In this document: piece by piece, positions 35,764 through 43,666 of the stretch
How positions within the stretch are numbered: position 1 is the stretch's first letter
How the letters are laid out: each line of letters opens with the position of its first letter
Origin: Bradyrhizobium sp. LHD-71
GTDB lineage: Bacteria; Pseudomonadota; Alphaproteobacteria; Rhizobiales; Xanthobacteraceae
Reading direction: 5' to 3'
Assembly: GCF_031157255.1 (NCBI RefSeq)
Contig: NZ_JAVIFX010000009.1
Location: forward strand, 62,001-126,000
DNA length: 64,000 nucleotides
The notes under the pieces: model-generated
Seen by the model: only the letters and a program-made list of their open reading frames with translations
Databases searched by the model: none
What the model was told of the DNA's origin: nothing
Made by a program: the position numbers and the translations under genes

Positions 35764-36936
35764 ATGGTGCTCAAGCTGAAATCCATCGCGCAAGTTGCGG
35801 CCGGTGCGGTACTCGCCGCTAGCATTGGTACACAGGCGCTGGCCCAGGAAACGGTCAAGATAGGGCTGATTGTGCCGCTGAGCGGCGGTCAGGCCTCGAC
35901 CGGCAAGCAGATCGACAACGCGATCAAGCTCTACATGCAGCAGAACGGCGCGACCGTCGCCGGCAAGAAGATCGAGGTGATCGTCAAGGACGACGGCGCC
36001 GTTCCGGACAACTCGAAACGCCTGGCCCAGGAGCTGATCGTCAACGACAAGGTGAACTTTCTCGCCGGTTTCGGCGTGACGCCTGCCGCGCTTGCGGTGG
36101 CGCCGCTCGCTACGCAGGCGAAGGTGCCGCAGGTCATCATGGCCGCTGGCACTTCGATCATCACCGAGCGCTCGCCCTACATCGTCCGCACCTCGTTCAC
36201 GCTGGCGCAGTCCTCGGAAATCATCGCCGACTGGGCGGCGAAGAACGGCATCAAGAAGGTGGCGGCTCTCGTCTCCGACTATGCGCCCGGCGCCGATGCG
36301 CTGAACTTCTTCAAACCGAAGTTTACGGCCGGCGGCGGGGAGGTCGTCGAGGAAGTGAAGGTGCCACTCGCCAATCCGGACTTTGCGCCATTCCTGCAGC
36401 GCATGAAGGACGCCAAACCCGACGCCATGTTCGTGTTCGTTCCCGCGGGCCAGGGTGGCAATTTCATGAAGCAGTATACCGAACGAGGCCTGACCGGCAT
36501 CAAAGTGATTGGTCCCGGCGATGTGATGGATGATGATCTTTTGAATGGCATGGGGGACGCTGCGCTGGGGGCGGTGACCGCGCACCTTTATTCTGCGGCG
36601 CATCCTTCGCAGAAGAACAAGGATTTCGTCGCGGCCTATAAGAAGGCGTTCAACCAGCGGCCGGGCTTCATGGCGGTCGGTGGCTACGACGGGATCCACC
36701 TCATCTACGAGGCGTTGAAGAAGACCGGCGGCAAGACCGACGGCGACGCGCTGATTCAAGCGATGAAGGGGATGGCGTGGGAGAGTCCGCGCGGGCCGAT
36801 CTCGATCGATCCCGAGACGCGTGACATCGTCCAGAATATCTACATTCGCGAGGTGAAGAAGGTGGACGGCGAGCTCTACAACGTAGAGTTTGCGACCTTC
36901 GAGGCTGTGAAGGATTCCGGCAAGATCAAGAAGTGA
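35764..36936 (+). CDS. ABC transporter substrate-binding protein, branched-chain amino acid type (LivJ-like)
   Basis: 390 residues from the ATG at 35764 with ggaggg upstream. The signal peptide is SIAQVAAGAVLAASIGTQALAQ. The mature protein has the type I periplasmic fold of the Leu/Ile/Val/amide family: ETVKIGLIVPLSGGQASTGKQIDNAIKLYMQQNG, VIMAAGTSIIT and YDGIHLIYEALKKTGGKTDGDALIQAMKG. The ligand may be an amino acid, amide or aromatic acid. It heads a complete five-gene importer set and lies between two methionine synthase-type genes, which makes a sulfur amino acid or methyl donor worth considering, though nothing in the sequence proves it. Confidence 0.9.
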   Translation: MVLKLKSIAQVAAGAVLAASIGTQALAQETVKIGLIVPLSGGQASTGKQIDNAIKLYMQQNGATVAGKKIEVIVKDDGAVPDNSKRLAQELIVNDKVNFLAGFGVTPAALAVAPLATQAKVPQVIMAAGTSIITERSPYIVRTSFTLAQSSEIIADWAAKNGIKKVAALVSDYAPGADALNFFKPKFTAGGGEVVEEVKVPLANPDFAPFLQRMKDAKPDAMFVFVPAGQGGNFMKQYTERGLTGIKVIGPGDVMDDDLLNGMGDAALGAVTAHLYSAAHPSQKNKDFVAAYKKAFNQRPGFMAVGGYDGIHLIYEALKKTGGKTDGDALIQAMKGMAWESPRGPISIDPETRDIVQNIYIREVKKVDGELYNVEFATFEAVKDSGKIKK

Positions 36937-37082
36937 TGCCGGAGGCAACGGTTCATCATTTCGGCGGGCCATCGTATTTGTGTAAGAGGCAGCCACAGGC
37001 TCGGCCTGTTCCTCCTCCCGAACGGGGAGAGGGAGCGCTTCGAGTTCGCTGCGATCTCTGAGGGGGCACAGGAAAGACGACG

Positions 37083-37952
37083 TTGACCACCTTCCTGACC
37101 ATCCTCTTCGACGGCGTGGCCTACGGCATGCTGCTGTTCGTTCTGGCATGCGGGCTTGCGGTGACGCTCGGGCTGATGAATTTCGTCAACCTCGCGCACG
37201 GCGCGTTCGCGATGGCAGGCGGCTATGTCTGCGCGATGCTGGTCAATCGCTATGGCTTGCCGTTTTTTGCGGGCCTGCCGATGGCGTTCGTTGTCAGCGC
37301 TGCGATCGGCTTCGTGCTGGAGCGTCTGCTCTACCGCCACCTTTACCATCGCAACCACCTCGACCAGGTGCTGTTCACTGTCGGTCTCGTCTTCATGTCG
37401 GTGGCCGCAGTCGACTACGTGATGGGCTCCTCGCAGGTCTTCATCAACCTGCCACAGGTCCTACAGGGTCAGATCGACCTGTTTGGCGTCGGTATCGGCC
37501 GCTATCGTCTGATGATCATCGTCATCTGCGGGATTTTGACGGTGCTGCTGCAACTGACGCTCGCTCGCACTCGGTTCGGCAGCCAGCTGCGCGCGGCGGT
37601 TGATGATCCGCGTGCGGCGGTCGGTCTCGGCATCAATGTGCCGTGGGTGTTCGCGCTGACCTTCGCCTTCGGCTCGGGCCTTGCCGGACTCGGCGGCGCA
37701 CTGGGCGCGGAAATCTTGGGGCTCGATCCTCATTTTCCGCTGAAGTTCATGATCTACTTCCTGATCGTCGTCACCGTCGGCGGTTCTTCCAGCATCACAG
37801 GACCGTTTCTTGCCTCGCTGCTGCTCGGCATCGGCGATGTCGCCGGCAAATACTACGTGCCGAAGCTCGGTGCATTCGTCATCTACACCATGATGATCGT
37901 GATTCTGATCCTGCGTCCGAACGGGCTGTTCGGCAAAACGGCGGTGCGCTGA
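37083..37952 (+). CDS. Branched-chain amino acid-type ABC permease, LivH-like
   Basis: 289 residues starting at a TTG with aggaaag six bases upstream. It has eight or so hydrophobic helices, with the LivH pattern LACGLAVTLGLMNFVNLAHGAFAMAGGY at the start and GLGINVPWVFALTFAFGSGLAGLGGALGAEILGL in the middle. It forms half of the inner-membrane channel with the LivM-like protein encoded one base later. The 146 bases between the binding-protein gene and this start contain nothing recognisable. Confidence 0.9.
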   Translation: MTTFLTILFDGVAYGMLLFVLACGLAVTLGLMNFVNLAHGAFAMAGGYVCAMLVNRYGLPFFAGLPMAFVVSAAIGFVLERLLYRHLYHRNHLDQVLFTVGLVFMSVAAVDYVMGSSQVFINLPQVLQGQIDLFGVGIGRYRLMIIVICGILTVLLQLTLARTRFGSQLRAAVDDPRAAVGLGINVPWVFALTFAFGSGLAGLGGALGAEILGLDPHFPLKFMIYFLIVVTVGGSSSITGPFLASLLLGIGDVAGKYYVPKLGAFVIYTMMIVILILRPNGLFGKTAVR

Positions 37953-37953
37953 G

Positions 37954-39003
37954 ATGCCTTGGTATGAGATGCCCTGGCGCGAACGCACCGGCATTGTCGG
38001 CAGCCTCTACGATCTGTCGCGCTGGCGCTGGGGCGAGATGTTGTTCTGGACGTTGGCACTGATGGCGATCCTGCTGTTCCCGCACCGCTACCTGATCCTG
38101 ACCGAGATCGCCTGGCTTGCGCTGTTCGTGCTGTCGCTGGACCTGATCCTGGGTTACGCCGGTATCGTCTCGCTCGGCCACGCCGCCTTCTTCGGCGTCG
38201 GGGCGTACACGGCGGGGCTGCTTGCGCTGCATCACATTATCGATGAGCCGGTGCTGGCGCTGCTGGTTGCCGGCCTTGCTGCCATGGTGCTCGGCTTCGT
38301 CACGTCATTTCTTGTCATGCGCGGCGCAGACCTGACGCGGCTGATGGTGACGCTCGGCATTGCGTTGTTGCTGCGCGAGCTTGCCAACCGGTTTTCTGAC
38401 ATTACCGGAGGCTTCGACGGCCTCCAGGGCATCGTCATGCAACCGGTGCTGGGTCTGTTCGAGTTCGACCTTTTCGGCAAGACCAGCTTTATCTACTGCC
38501 TGGTCGTGCTGTTCCTGATGTTCCTTCTCGCGCGGCGTATCGTCCATTCGCCGTTCGGCCTGTCGCTGCGCGCGATCCGCAACAATCCGCTACGTGCGGC
38601 GGCGATCGGCATTCCGGTCAATCGCCGGCTGACCGCCATCTACACCATCGCGGCGTTCTATGCGGGCCTTGCCGGCGCACTGTCGACGCAATCCACCGCG
38701 CTTGCATCGCTCGACGTGTTCTCGTTTGAGCGTTCCGCCGACCTGCTGCTGGTGCTGGTGATCGGCGGTACTGGCTATCTGTACGGCGGGCTGATCGGCG
38801 CCGTCGTCTTCAAGTTGCTGCAAGACGTGCTGGCGACCTGGACGCCGCAATACTGGCAGTTCTGGATCGGACTCATTCTGGTGGTTTTGGTCTTGATCGG
38901 CCGCGAGCGGCTGCATCGGTGGACCAGGTGGGGCCCGGAACGCATCAAGACGATACTTGACGCACGCAAGAGCGCAGCCGTCGCAGGGGAGAAGACCCCA
39001 TGA
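37954..39003 (+). CDS. Branched-chain amino acid-type ABC permease, LivM-like
   Basis: 349 residues. After a short polar N-terminus come nine or ten helices with LDLILGYAGIVSLGHAAFFGVGAYTAGLLALH, the LivM signature. RAIRNNPLRAAAIGIPVNRRLTAIYTIAAFYAGLAGAL is the cytoplasmic coupling helix that contacts the ATPases. It overlaps the LivG-like ATPase gene by four bases, so translation is coupled. Confidence 0.92.
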   Translation: MPWYEMPWRERTGIVGSLYDLSRWRWGEMLFWTLALMAILLFPHRYLILTEIAWLALFVLSLDLILGYAGIVSLGHAAFFGVGAYTAGLLALHHIIDEPVLALLVAGLAAMVLGFVTSFLVMRGADLTRLMVTLGIALLLRELANRFSDITGGFDGLQGIVMQPVLGLFEFDLFGKTSFIYCLVVLFLMFLLARRIVHSPFGLSLRAIRNNPLRAAAIGIPVNRRLTAIYTIAAFYAGLAGALSTQSTALASLDVFSFERSADLLLVLVIGGTGYLYGGLIGAVVFKLLQDVLATWTPQYWQFWIGLILVVLVLIGRERLHRWTRWGPERIKTILDARKSAAVAGEKTP

Positions 39004-39752
39004 CACTGGCGCTTGAAACGCAAGGATTGGTCAAGACCTTCGGCGGGCTGACGGCGACACGCGATCTGTCGCTGAAGGTAGAACGCGACGCGCGCCATGC
39101 GCTGATCGGTCCGAACGGTGCGGGCAAGACCACCGTGATCAACCTGTTGACCGGCGTGCTACGCCCCAACGCCGGACGCATCCTGCTGGAGGGCTCCGAC
39201 ATCACGGCGCTGCCGGCATATCGTCGTGCATTGATGGGTCTGTCCCGTACATTCCAGATCAACCAGCTGTTTGCCGACCTTACGCCGCTGGAAACGATCG
39301 CGCTGGCCGTATCGGAGCAGCGCGGTGAGGGCATGCACTGGTGGAGTTCGCTCGGGCGCGATGCGACGGCAGCCGACGAGATCGGGCTGCTGCTGCAGCG
39401 CTTCCATCTGACGGAGGTGATGAATGCGCGCACGGCGACGCTGCCTTACGGCAAGCAGCGTCTGCTCGAGATTGCACTCGCCATAGCCGCAAAGCCGCGC
39501 GTGCTGCTGCTGGACGAGCCGGCCGCCGGTGTGCCGGAAGCTGAACGGCAGGATATCCTCGCGGCAGTAGCGAGCCTGCCGCGGGACGTGTCGGTGCTGC
39601 TGATCGAGCATGACATGGATCTGGTGTTTTCTTTTGCGGACCGCATCTCGGTGCTGGTCAACGGTGCGCTGTTCGTCGAAGGATCGCCAAGTGAGGTGGC
39701 CCGGGATCCGCGGGTGAAGGCCGTTTATCTGGGCGAGGCCGCAGATGCCTGA
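39000..39752 (+). CDS. Branched-chain amino acid-type ABC ATPase, LivG-like
   Basis: 250 residues with Walker A GPNGAGKTTVIN, a Q-loop following GLSRTFQ, the signature region LPYGKQRLLEIALAIA and Walker B VLLLDEPAAGVPEAE. The signature is LPYGKQR rather than LSGGQ, which is usual for LivG. It energises the LivHM-like channel in the cytoplasm together with the LivF-like ATPase that it overlaps by eight bases. Confidence 0.93.
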   Translation: MTLALETQGLVKTFGGLTATRDLSLKVERDARHALIGPNGAGKTTVINLLTGVLRPNAGRILLEGSDITALPAYRRALMGLSRTFQINQLFADLTPLETIALAVSEQRGEGMHWWSSLGRDATAADEIGLLLQRFHLTEVMNARTATLPYGKQRLLEIALAIAAKPRVLLLDEPAAGVPEAERQDILAAVASLPRDVSVLLIEHDMDLVFSFADRISVLVNGALFVEGSPSEVARDPRVKAVYLGEAADA

Positions 39753-40455
39753 GATGTTGGTCATCGAGAGCCTGCGTGCCGGATACGGGGAAGCCGTAGT
39801 GCTGCCACAGCTGTCACTGACGCTTGATCGGGGCGAGGGCCTGGCGCTGCTTGGTCGCAACGGAACCGGCAAGACCACGTTGATCAATTCCATCGTCGGA
39901 GTGACGCGCCGTTTTGCCGGACGCATCCTGCTCGAGGGGAAGGATATCACGCGGCTGCGCGCCGACCAGCGCGCGCGGGAAGGCATCGGCTGGGTCCCGC
40001 AAGAGCGCAACATCTTCGCCTCGCTCACCGTTGAAGAGAATATGACGGCGGTCGCGCAGCCGGGCCCGTGGACAATCGACAGGGTCTACGCCATGTTTCC
40101 GCGGCTTGCCGAACGGCGGACGAATTTTGGCAACCAGCTCTCCGGCGGCGAGCAGCAGATGCTTGCGATTGGCCGGGCGCTTGCGCTGAATCCCAAGCTG
40201 CTGTTGCTCGATGAGCCACTGGAAGGCCTGGCGCCTATCATCGTAGAGGAACTGGTTGCTGCATTGAGGGGTATCCTGCGCAGCGAGGGGACCTGCGCCA
40301 TCATCGTCGAGCAGAACCCCAAGAAGATCCTGGGTCTTGCCGGGCGCGCCGTTATTCTGGAGCGCGGCGCAATCGTTCATGCCGCATCCAGCGACGCTCT
40401 GAAGGATGACCAGGTGCTGCTCGACAGATATCTGGGAGTGTCAGGCGGCGGCTGA
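39745..40455 (+). CDS. Branched-chain amino acid-type ABC ATPase, LivF-like
   Basis: 236 residues with Walker A GRNGTGKTTLINS, signature LSGGEQQMLAIGRALA, Walker B LLLLDEPLEGLAP and the LivF sequence WVPQERNIFASLTVEEN. It is the last gene of the ABC set. The next gene starts 115 bases later on the same strand, close enough for cotranscription. Confidence 0.93.
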   Translation: MPEMLVIESLRAGYGEAVVLPQLSLTLDRGEGLALLGRNGTGKTTLINSIVGVTRRFAGRILLEGKDITRLRADQRAREGIGWVPQERNIFASLTVEENMTAVAQPGPWTIDRVYAMFPRLAERRTNFGNQLSGGEQQMLAIGRALALNPKLLLLDEPLEGLAPIIVEELVAALRGILRSEGTCAIIVEQNPKKILGLAGRAVILERGAIVHAASSDALKDDQVLLDRYLGVSGGG

Positions 40456-40570
40456 GCGGGTCGCCCTTTCGATGGCTGCAATCATTTTGCGTCTGTGCTT
40501 TGCTCGCGTTCCGGAATGACGCACAATGCAACCAAGTCGTGCGAAGGAAAACGTCCAGGGAGTGATCGCC

Positions 40571-41689
40571 ATGCTACGTACGAAGCCACCGTTCCGAGCA
40601 GACGAAGTCGGCAGCCTGTTGCGTTCCGACCGCATCAAGGAGGCGCGCGCAAAGTTCGAGAAGGGCGCGATCAAGGTCGACGAACTGCGTAAGATCGAAG
40701 ATTCCGAGATCGAGAAAATCGTGCACAGGCAAGCCTCGGTTGGCTTGAAGCTTGCGACAGACGGTGAATTCCGCCGCTCCTGGTGGCATTTCGATTTCCT
40801 GCGGCATCTCGACGGCTGCGAGATGTACGAGACCGAAGGCATTCAGTTCGCAGGCGTGACGACGCGCGGCGAGGGCATTCGTGTGAAGGGCAAGCTGGAT
40901 TTTCCCGCCGATCACCCCATGCTCGCCCACTTCAAGTTTCTCAAGACGTGCTGCGATCAGGCGCATGTCATGGCAAAGATGACCATCCCGTCGCCTGCGG
41001 TGCTGCATTTTCGTGGCGGGCGGAAGGCGATCTCGACCGACGTGTATCCCACGATGGACGAATATTTCGTGGATCTCGGGAAGGTCTGGCGCAAGGCCAT
41101 CAAGGCATTCTATGACGCCGGGTGCCGCTACCTGCAGCTCGACGACACGGTGTGGTCGTATCTCTGCTCGAAGGAGGAGCTCGAAAAGATGCGCTCGCGC
41201 GGCGACGACCCGACCGGCCTCGCGCAAACCTATGCGCGGGTCATCAACTACGCGATCGCCGAGCGTCCCGCTGACATGACCATCACCACGCATGTCTGCC
41301 GTGGCAACTTCCGTTCCACCTGGATCGCGTCGGGTGGCTACGAGCCGGTGGCTGAAACCTTGCTGCGCGATGTGAATTACGACGGCTATTTCCTCGAATA
41401 CGATACCGAACGTGCGGGTGGTTTCGAGCCGCTGCGGTTCCTGCCGAAGGGTAACAAGATCGTCGTAGTGGGACTTATCACCTCAAAGAGCGGCGAACTG
41501 GAGAAAAAGGACGACATCAAGCGTCGCCTCGACGAGGCGTCAAAATTTGTCGCTTACGACCAGATGGCCCTGTCGCCGCAATGTGGCTTCGCTTCGACAG
41601 AGGAGGGCAACATCCTCACCGAGGACGAACAGTGGGCGAAGCTGCGGCTTGCCGTTGATGTTGCGAACGACGTGTGGGGCAAGGCGTGA
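40571..41689 (+). CDS. MetE C-terminal-domain-type methyltransferase (YxjG/YxjH-like)
   Basis: 372 residues from the ATG at 40571, with aggga upstream. It has a single barrel related to the catalytic half of MetE: PPFRADEVGSLLRSDR, TDGEFRRSWWHFDFL, the zinc ligands in TTHVCRGNFRS (His and Cys) and the second Cys in LSPQCGFAS. Proteins of this group form methionine from homocysteine with a methyl donor that is often not the usual folate-triglutamate. This one is separate from full-length MetE upstream, so it may use a different donor or a one-carbon compound brought in by the adjacent transporter. Homocysteine binding is likely; the donor is unknown. Confidence 0.88.
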   Translation: MLRTKPPFRADEVGSLLRSDRIKEARAKFEKGAIKVDELRKIEDSEIEKIVHRQASVGLKLATDGEFRRSWWHFDFLRHLDGCEMYETEGIQFAGVTTRGEGIRVKGKLDFPADHPMLAHFKFLKTCCDQAHVMAKMTIPSPAVLHFRGGRKAISTDVYPTMDEYFVDLGKVWRKAIKAFYDAGCRYLQLDDTVWSYLCSKEELEKMRSRGDDPTGLAQTYARVINYAIAERPADMTITTHVCRGNFRSTWIASGGYEPVAETLLRDVNYDGYFLEYDTERAGGFEPLRFLPKGNKIVVVGLITSKSGELEKKDDIKRRLDEASKFVAYDQMALSPQCGFASTEEGNILTEDEQWAKLRLAVDVANDVWGKA

Positions 41690-41717
41690 GGTCAACTGCT
41701 GCGTCATTGTGCGCATT

Positions 41718-42512
41718 ATGACCATTGTCGGTGCGGTTGAAAGCCTTTGGCGCTATCCGGTCAAGAGCATGGCCGGCGAACCTGTCGAAGAAGCGTTCGT
41801 TGGTTATGCGGGGGTGTTCGGAGATCGTCACTGCGCGTTCCTGAATGCCGCGGGCCCCGCTGGGTTTCCTTATCTCACAGCGCGCACGAAGGCGGAGATG
41901 CTGCTCTATCGCCCCAGCTTTCGGGACGCGGAGCTTGCGGCGCGGCCGCTGAATCAGGCGGCTGCCGAGAAGCTCGGGCCCGGCGTCACGCCACTCTATC
42001 CAGCACCGCTCGAACGCCTAAGTCTCGACGTGCAGACGCCGTCCGGCGCCGTGCTTGCGATCGACGATCCGGCGTTGCGTGAGATGCTTACGCCTGCCAA
42101 TGCCGAACCCGGCCAGCTTTCGCTGGTCCGCTCCGACCGCGCGCTGACCGACTGCCGCCCAGTCTCGCTGATCTCGCTCGCGACAGTGGCCCAACTAAGC
42201 GACGAGATCGGCATGGTGTTGGATCCAAGACGCTTTCGCGCCAACATCTATGCGGATCTGGCCACAGAAACAGGCTTCGCCGAGAATGCGTTCGTCGGTA
42301 AGCAGTTGCGGATTGGCGAGCGCGCGACGGTCGCGGTACTGGATCGCGATCCGCGATGCAAGGTCATTTCGCTCGACCCGGACACGGGAAAGGAGACCGC
42401 GAACGTGCTGCGCCACGTGGCGAAGGCGCATGATACCCGGGCGGGGATTTATTGTGCGGTGCTGACCGAAGGCACGGTTAAGCGCGGGGACGTGATCGTC
42501 ATGTTGGACTGA
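41718..42512 (+). CDS. MOSC domain-containing protein
   Basis: 264 residues from the ATG at 41718. The N-terminal beta-barrel begins VGAVESLWRYPVKSMAGEPVEEA, and the MOSC domain includes PRRFRANIYAD, GERATVAVLDRDPRCKVISLDP and the conserved cysteine in that block (DPRC), which in related proteins carries sulfur near a molybdenum cofactor. It is related to YcbX and mARC-type reductases of N-hydroxylated compounds. Whether it binds cofactor itself is not decidable from the sequence. It follows the MetE-like gene by 28 bases and may share its transcript. Confidence 0.88.
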   Translation: MTIVGAVESLWRYPVKSMAGEPVEEAFVGYAGVFGDRHCAFLNAAGPAGFPYLTARTKAEMLLYRPSFRDAELAARPLNQAAAEKLGPGVTPLYPAPLERLSLDVQTPSGAVLAIDDPALREMLTPANAEPGQLSLVRSDRALTDCRPVSLISLATVAQLSDEIGMVLDPRRFRANIYADLATETGFAENAFVGKQLRIGERATVAVLDRDPRCKVISLDPDTGKETANVLRHVAKAHDTRAGIYCAVLTEGTVKRGDVIVMLD

Positions 42513-42715
42513 CAGCGCTTCGGAGTGCCATCATTTTCGTTTGACACGACGTGCAGCAGTGCGCCATGTTTCAACGATGGGTAGATACACCCGCCGCCTG
42601 CGCCCTTACGGGATGGTGAACGTATCGATTTCTCTTCGCACACCCTCGCCATTGGCGAACGGGTCGGCAACGCGGGCTCCGATCTTTTCCGTTCGTCGAT
42701 GAAAGAGGTGTTGTC

Positions 42716-43342
42716 ATGCGCGATTTCCGCGATGCGAAGATGATGGCGCAGTCCCTGCGCGATGCCTTGAAGGCTAAGGCGGTTGAAACCACCCACAGTG
42801 AATCTCTTGAGTTCATCGCGAAGGCATTCGGTTTCGATAATTGGAACATTTTGTCGGCCAAGATCGACGCAGCCCAGCGCGCAAGTTCGTCCGCCAGAAA
42901 GACTCTCTACTGTTCCTTCTGCGGTAAGAGTCAGCACGACGTGCGCAAGCTGGTTTCTGGGCCGGCCGTGTTCATCTGTGACGAGTGTATCGATTTGTGC
43001 ACGGAGTTCGTCGACGACCCTCTGAGCGATGAGGAGTTTTCTCGTTTGATGGGAGGAGATCGCACAATGTCCACCGAAGAGCTGGCGCACTATGTGGAAC
43101 ACGCCAGGAAGGGTGTGCAGCGCAATCAGCTAACCTTGAAGGGTATCGAACGGAAACTTGCGATGAGGGATGGCGAAATACCCGCGGGCGAAGACATTTT
43201 GGCATTGCCCCGCTTCGCCTATTTGAAGAACAAGTCACGGGAAGAAGTTGTGGCCATCCAGCAAGTTGCGCGAATCGAATTGAGCCGCTTCGAGGAGGCA
43301 TTGCGGCTGGCAACTGCCGCGCTCGGCGCGCTTAGGCAATAG
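42716..43342 (+). CDS. Small protein with glyoxalase-related N-terminus and ClpX-type C4 zinc finger
   Basis: 208 residues, start with aaagaggtg upstream. Residues 1-50 ([49 protein letters not shown]) match the short helical segment seen before glyoxalase-related proteins. Residues 62-97 are a ClpX zinc-binding domain: CSFCGKS (C66, C69) and ICDECIDLC (C88, C91). The AAA+ ATPase of ClpX is absent. Instead the protein ends with a charged, helical region of about 100 residues. ClpX zinc domains dimerise and bind adaptors such as SspB, so a recruitment or regulatory role is possible. This is inference. Confidence 0.75.
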   Translation: MRDFRDAKMMAQSLRDALKAKAVETTHSESLEFIAKAFGFDNWNILSAKIDAAQRASSSARKTLYCSFCGKSQHDVRKLVSGPAVFICDECIDLCTEFVDDPLSDEEFSRLMGGDRTMSTEELAHYVEHARKGVQRNQLTLKGIERKLAMRDGEIPAGEDILALPRFAYLKNKSREEVVAIQQVARIELSRFEEALRLATAALGALRQ

Positions 43343-43666
43343 CCGACAGGACGGGCACGGTAGCGGTTCCAGCTTTGCGTCCAGGCGAGGCTATTGACGA
43401 TCACAGGTTCGCCAAAATCTCGATCGCGTTCATGCGCTTGAAGCGCAAGAAATTTGCATCTCGTGCGAACAGGCCGCATGGTGTCGCCAGAGCTCATGTT
43501 TCGGCCCGGCAAGGGAACGGAATCGGCTTGCAGGAATTTCCTGTGGTGGAGTCTTCGACGGAACGGGTGGTCGATGGGGGAACAACAACAATCAACGCTT
43601 CAACGCGTCAACTCTCCCCGCAATGGGTGGTGTCAGACCAAGCGATTACATTGACGCCGGGGCGCG
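43343..43666. other. Intergenic interval with no supported element
   Basis: 324 bases between the zinc-finger gene and tamA. Open frames here have no Shine-Dalgarno or recognisable product, and no convincing hairpin was seen. It may hold the tamAB promoter. Confidence 0.5.
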
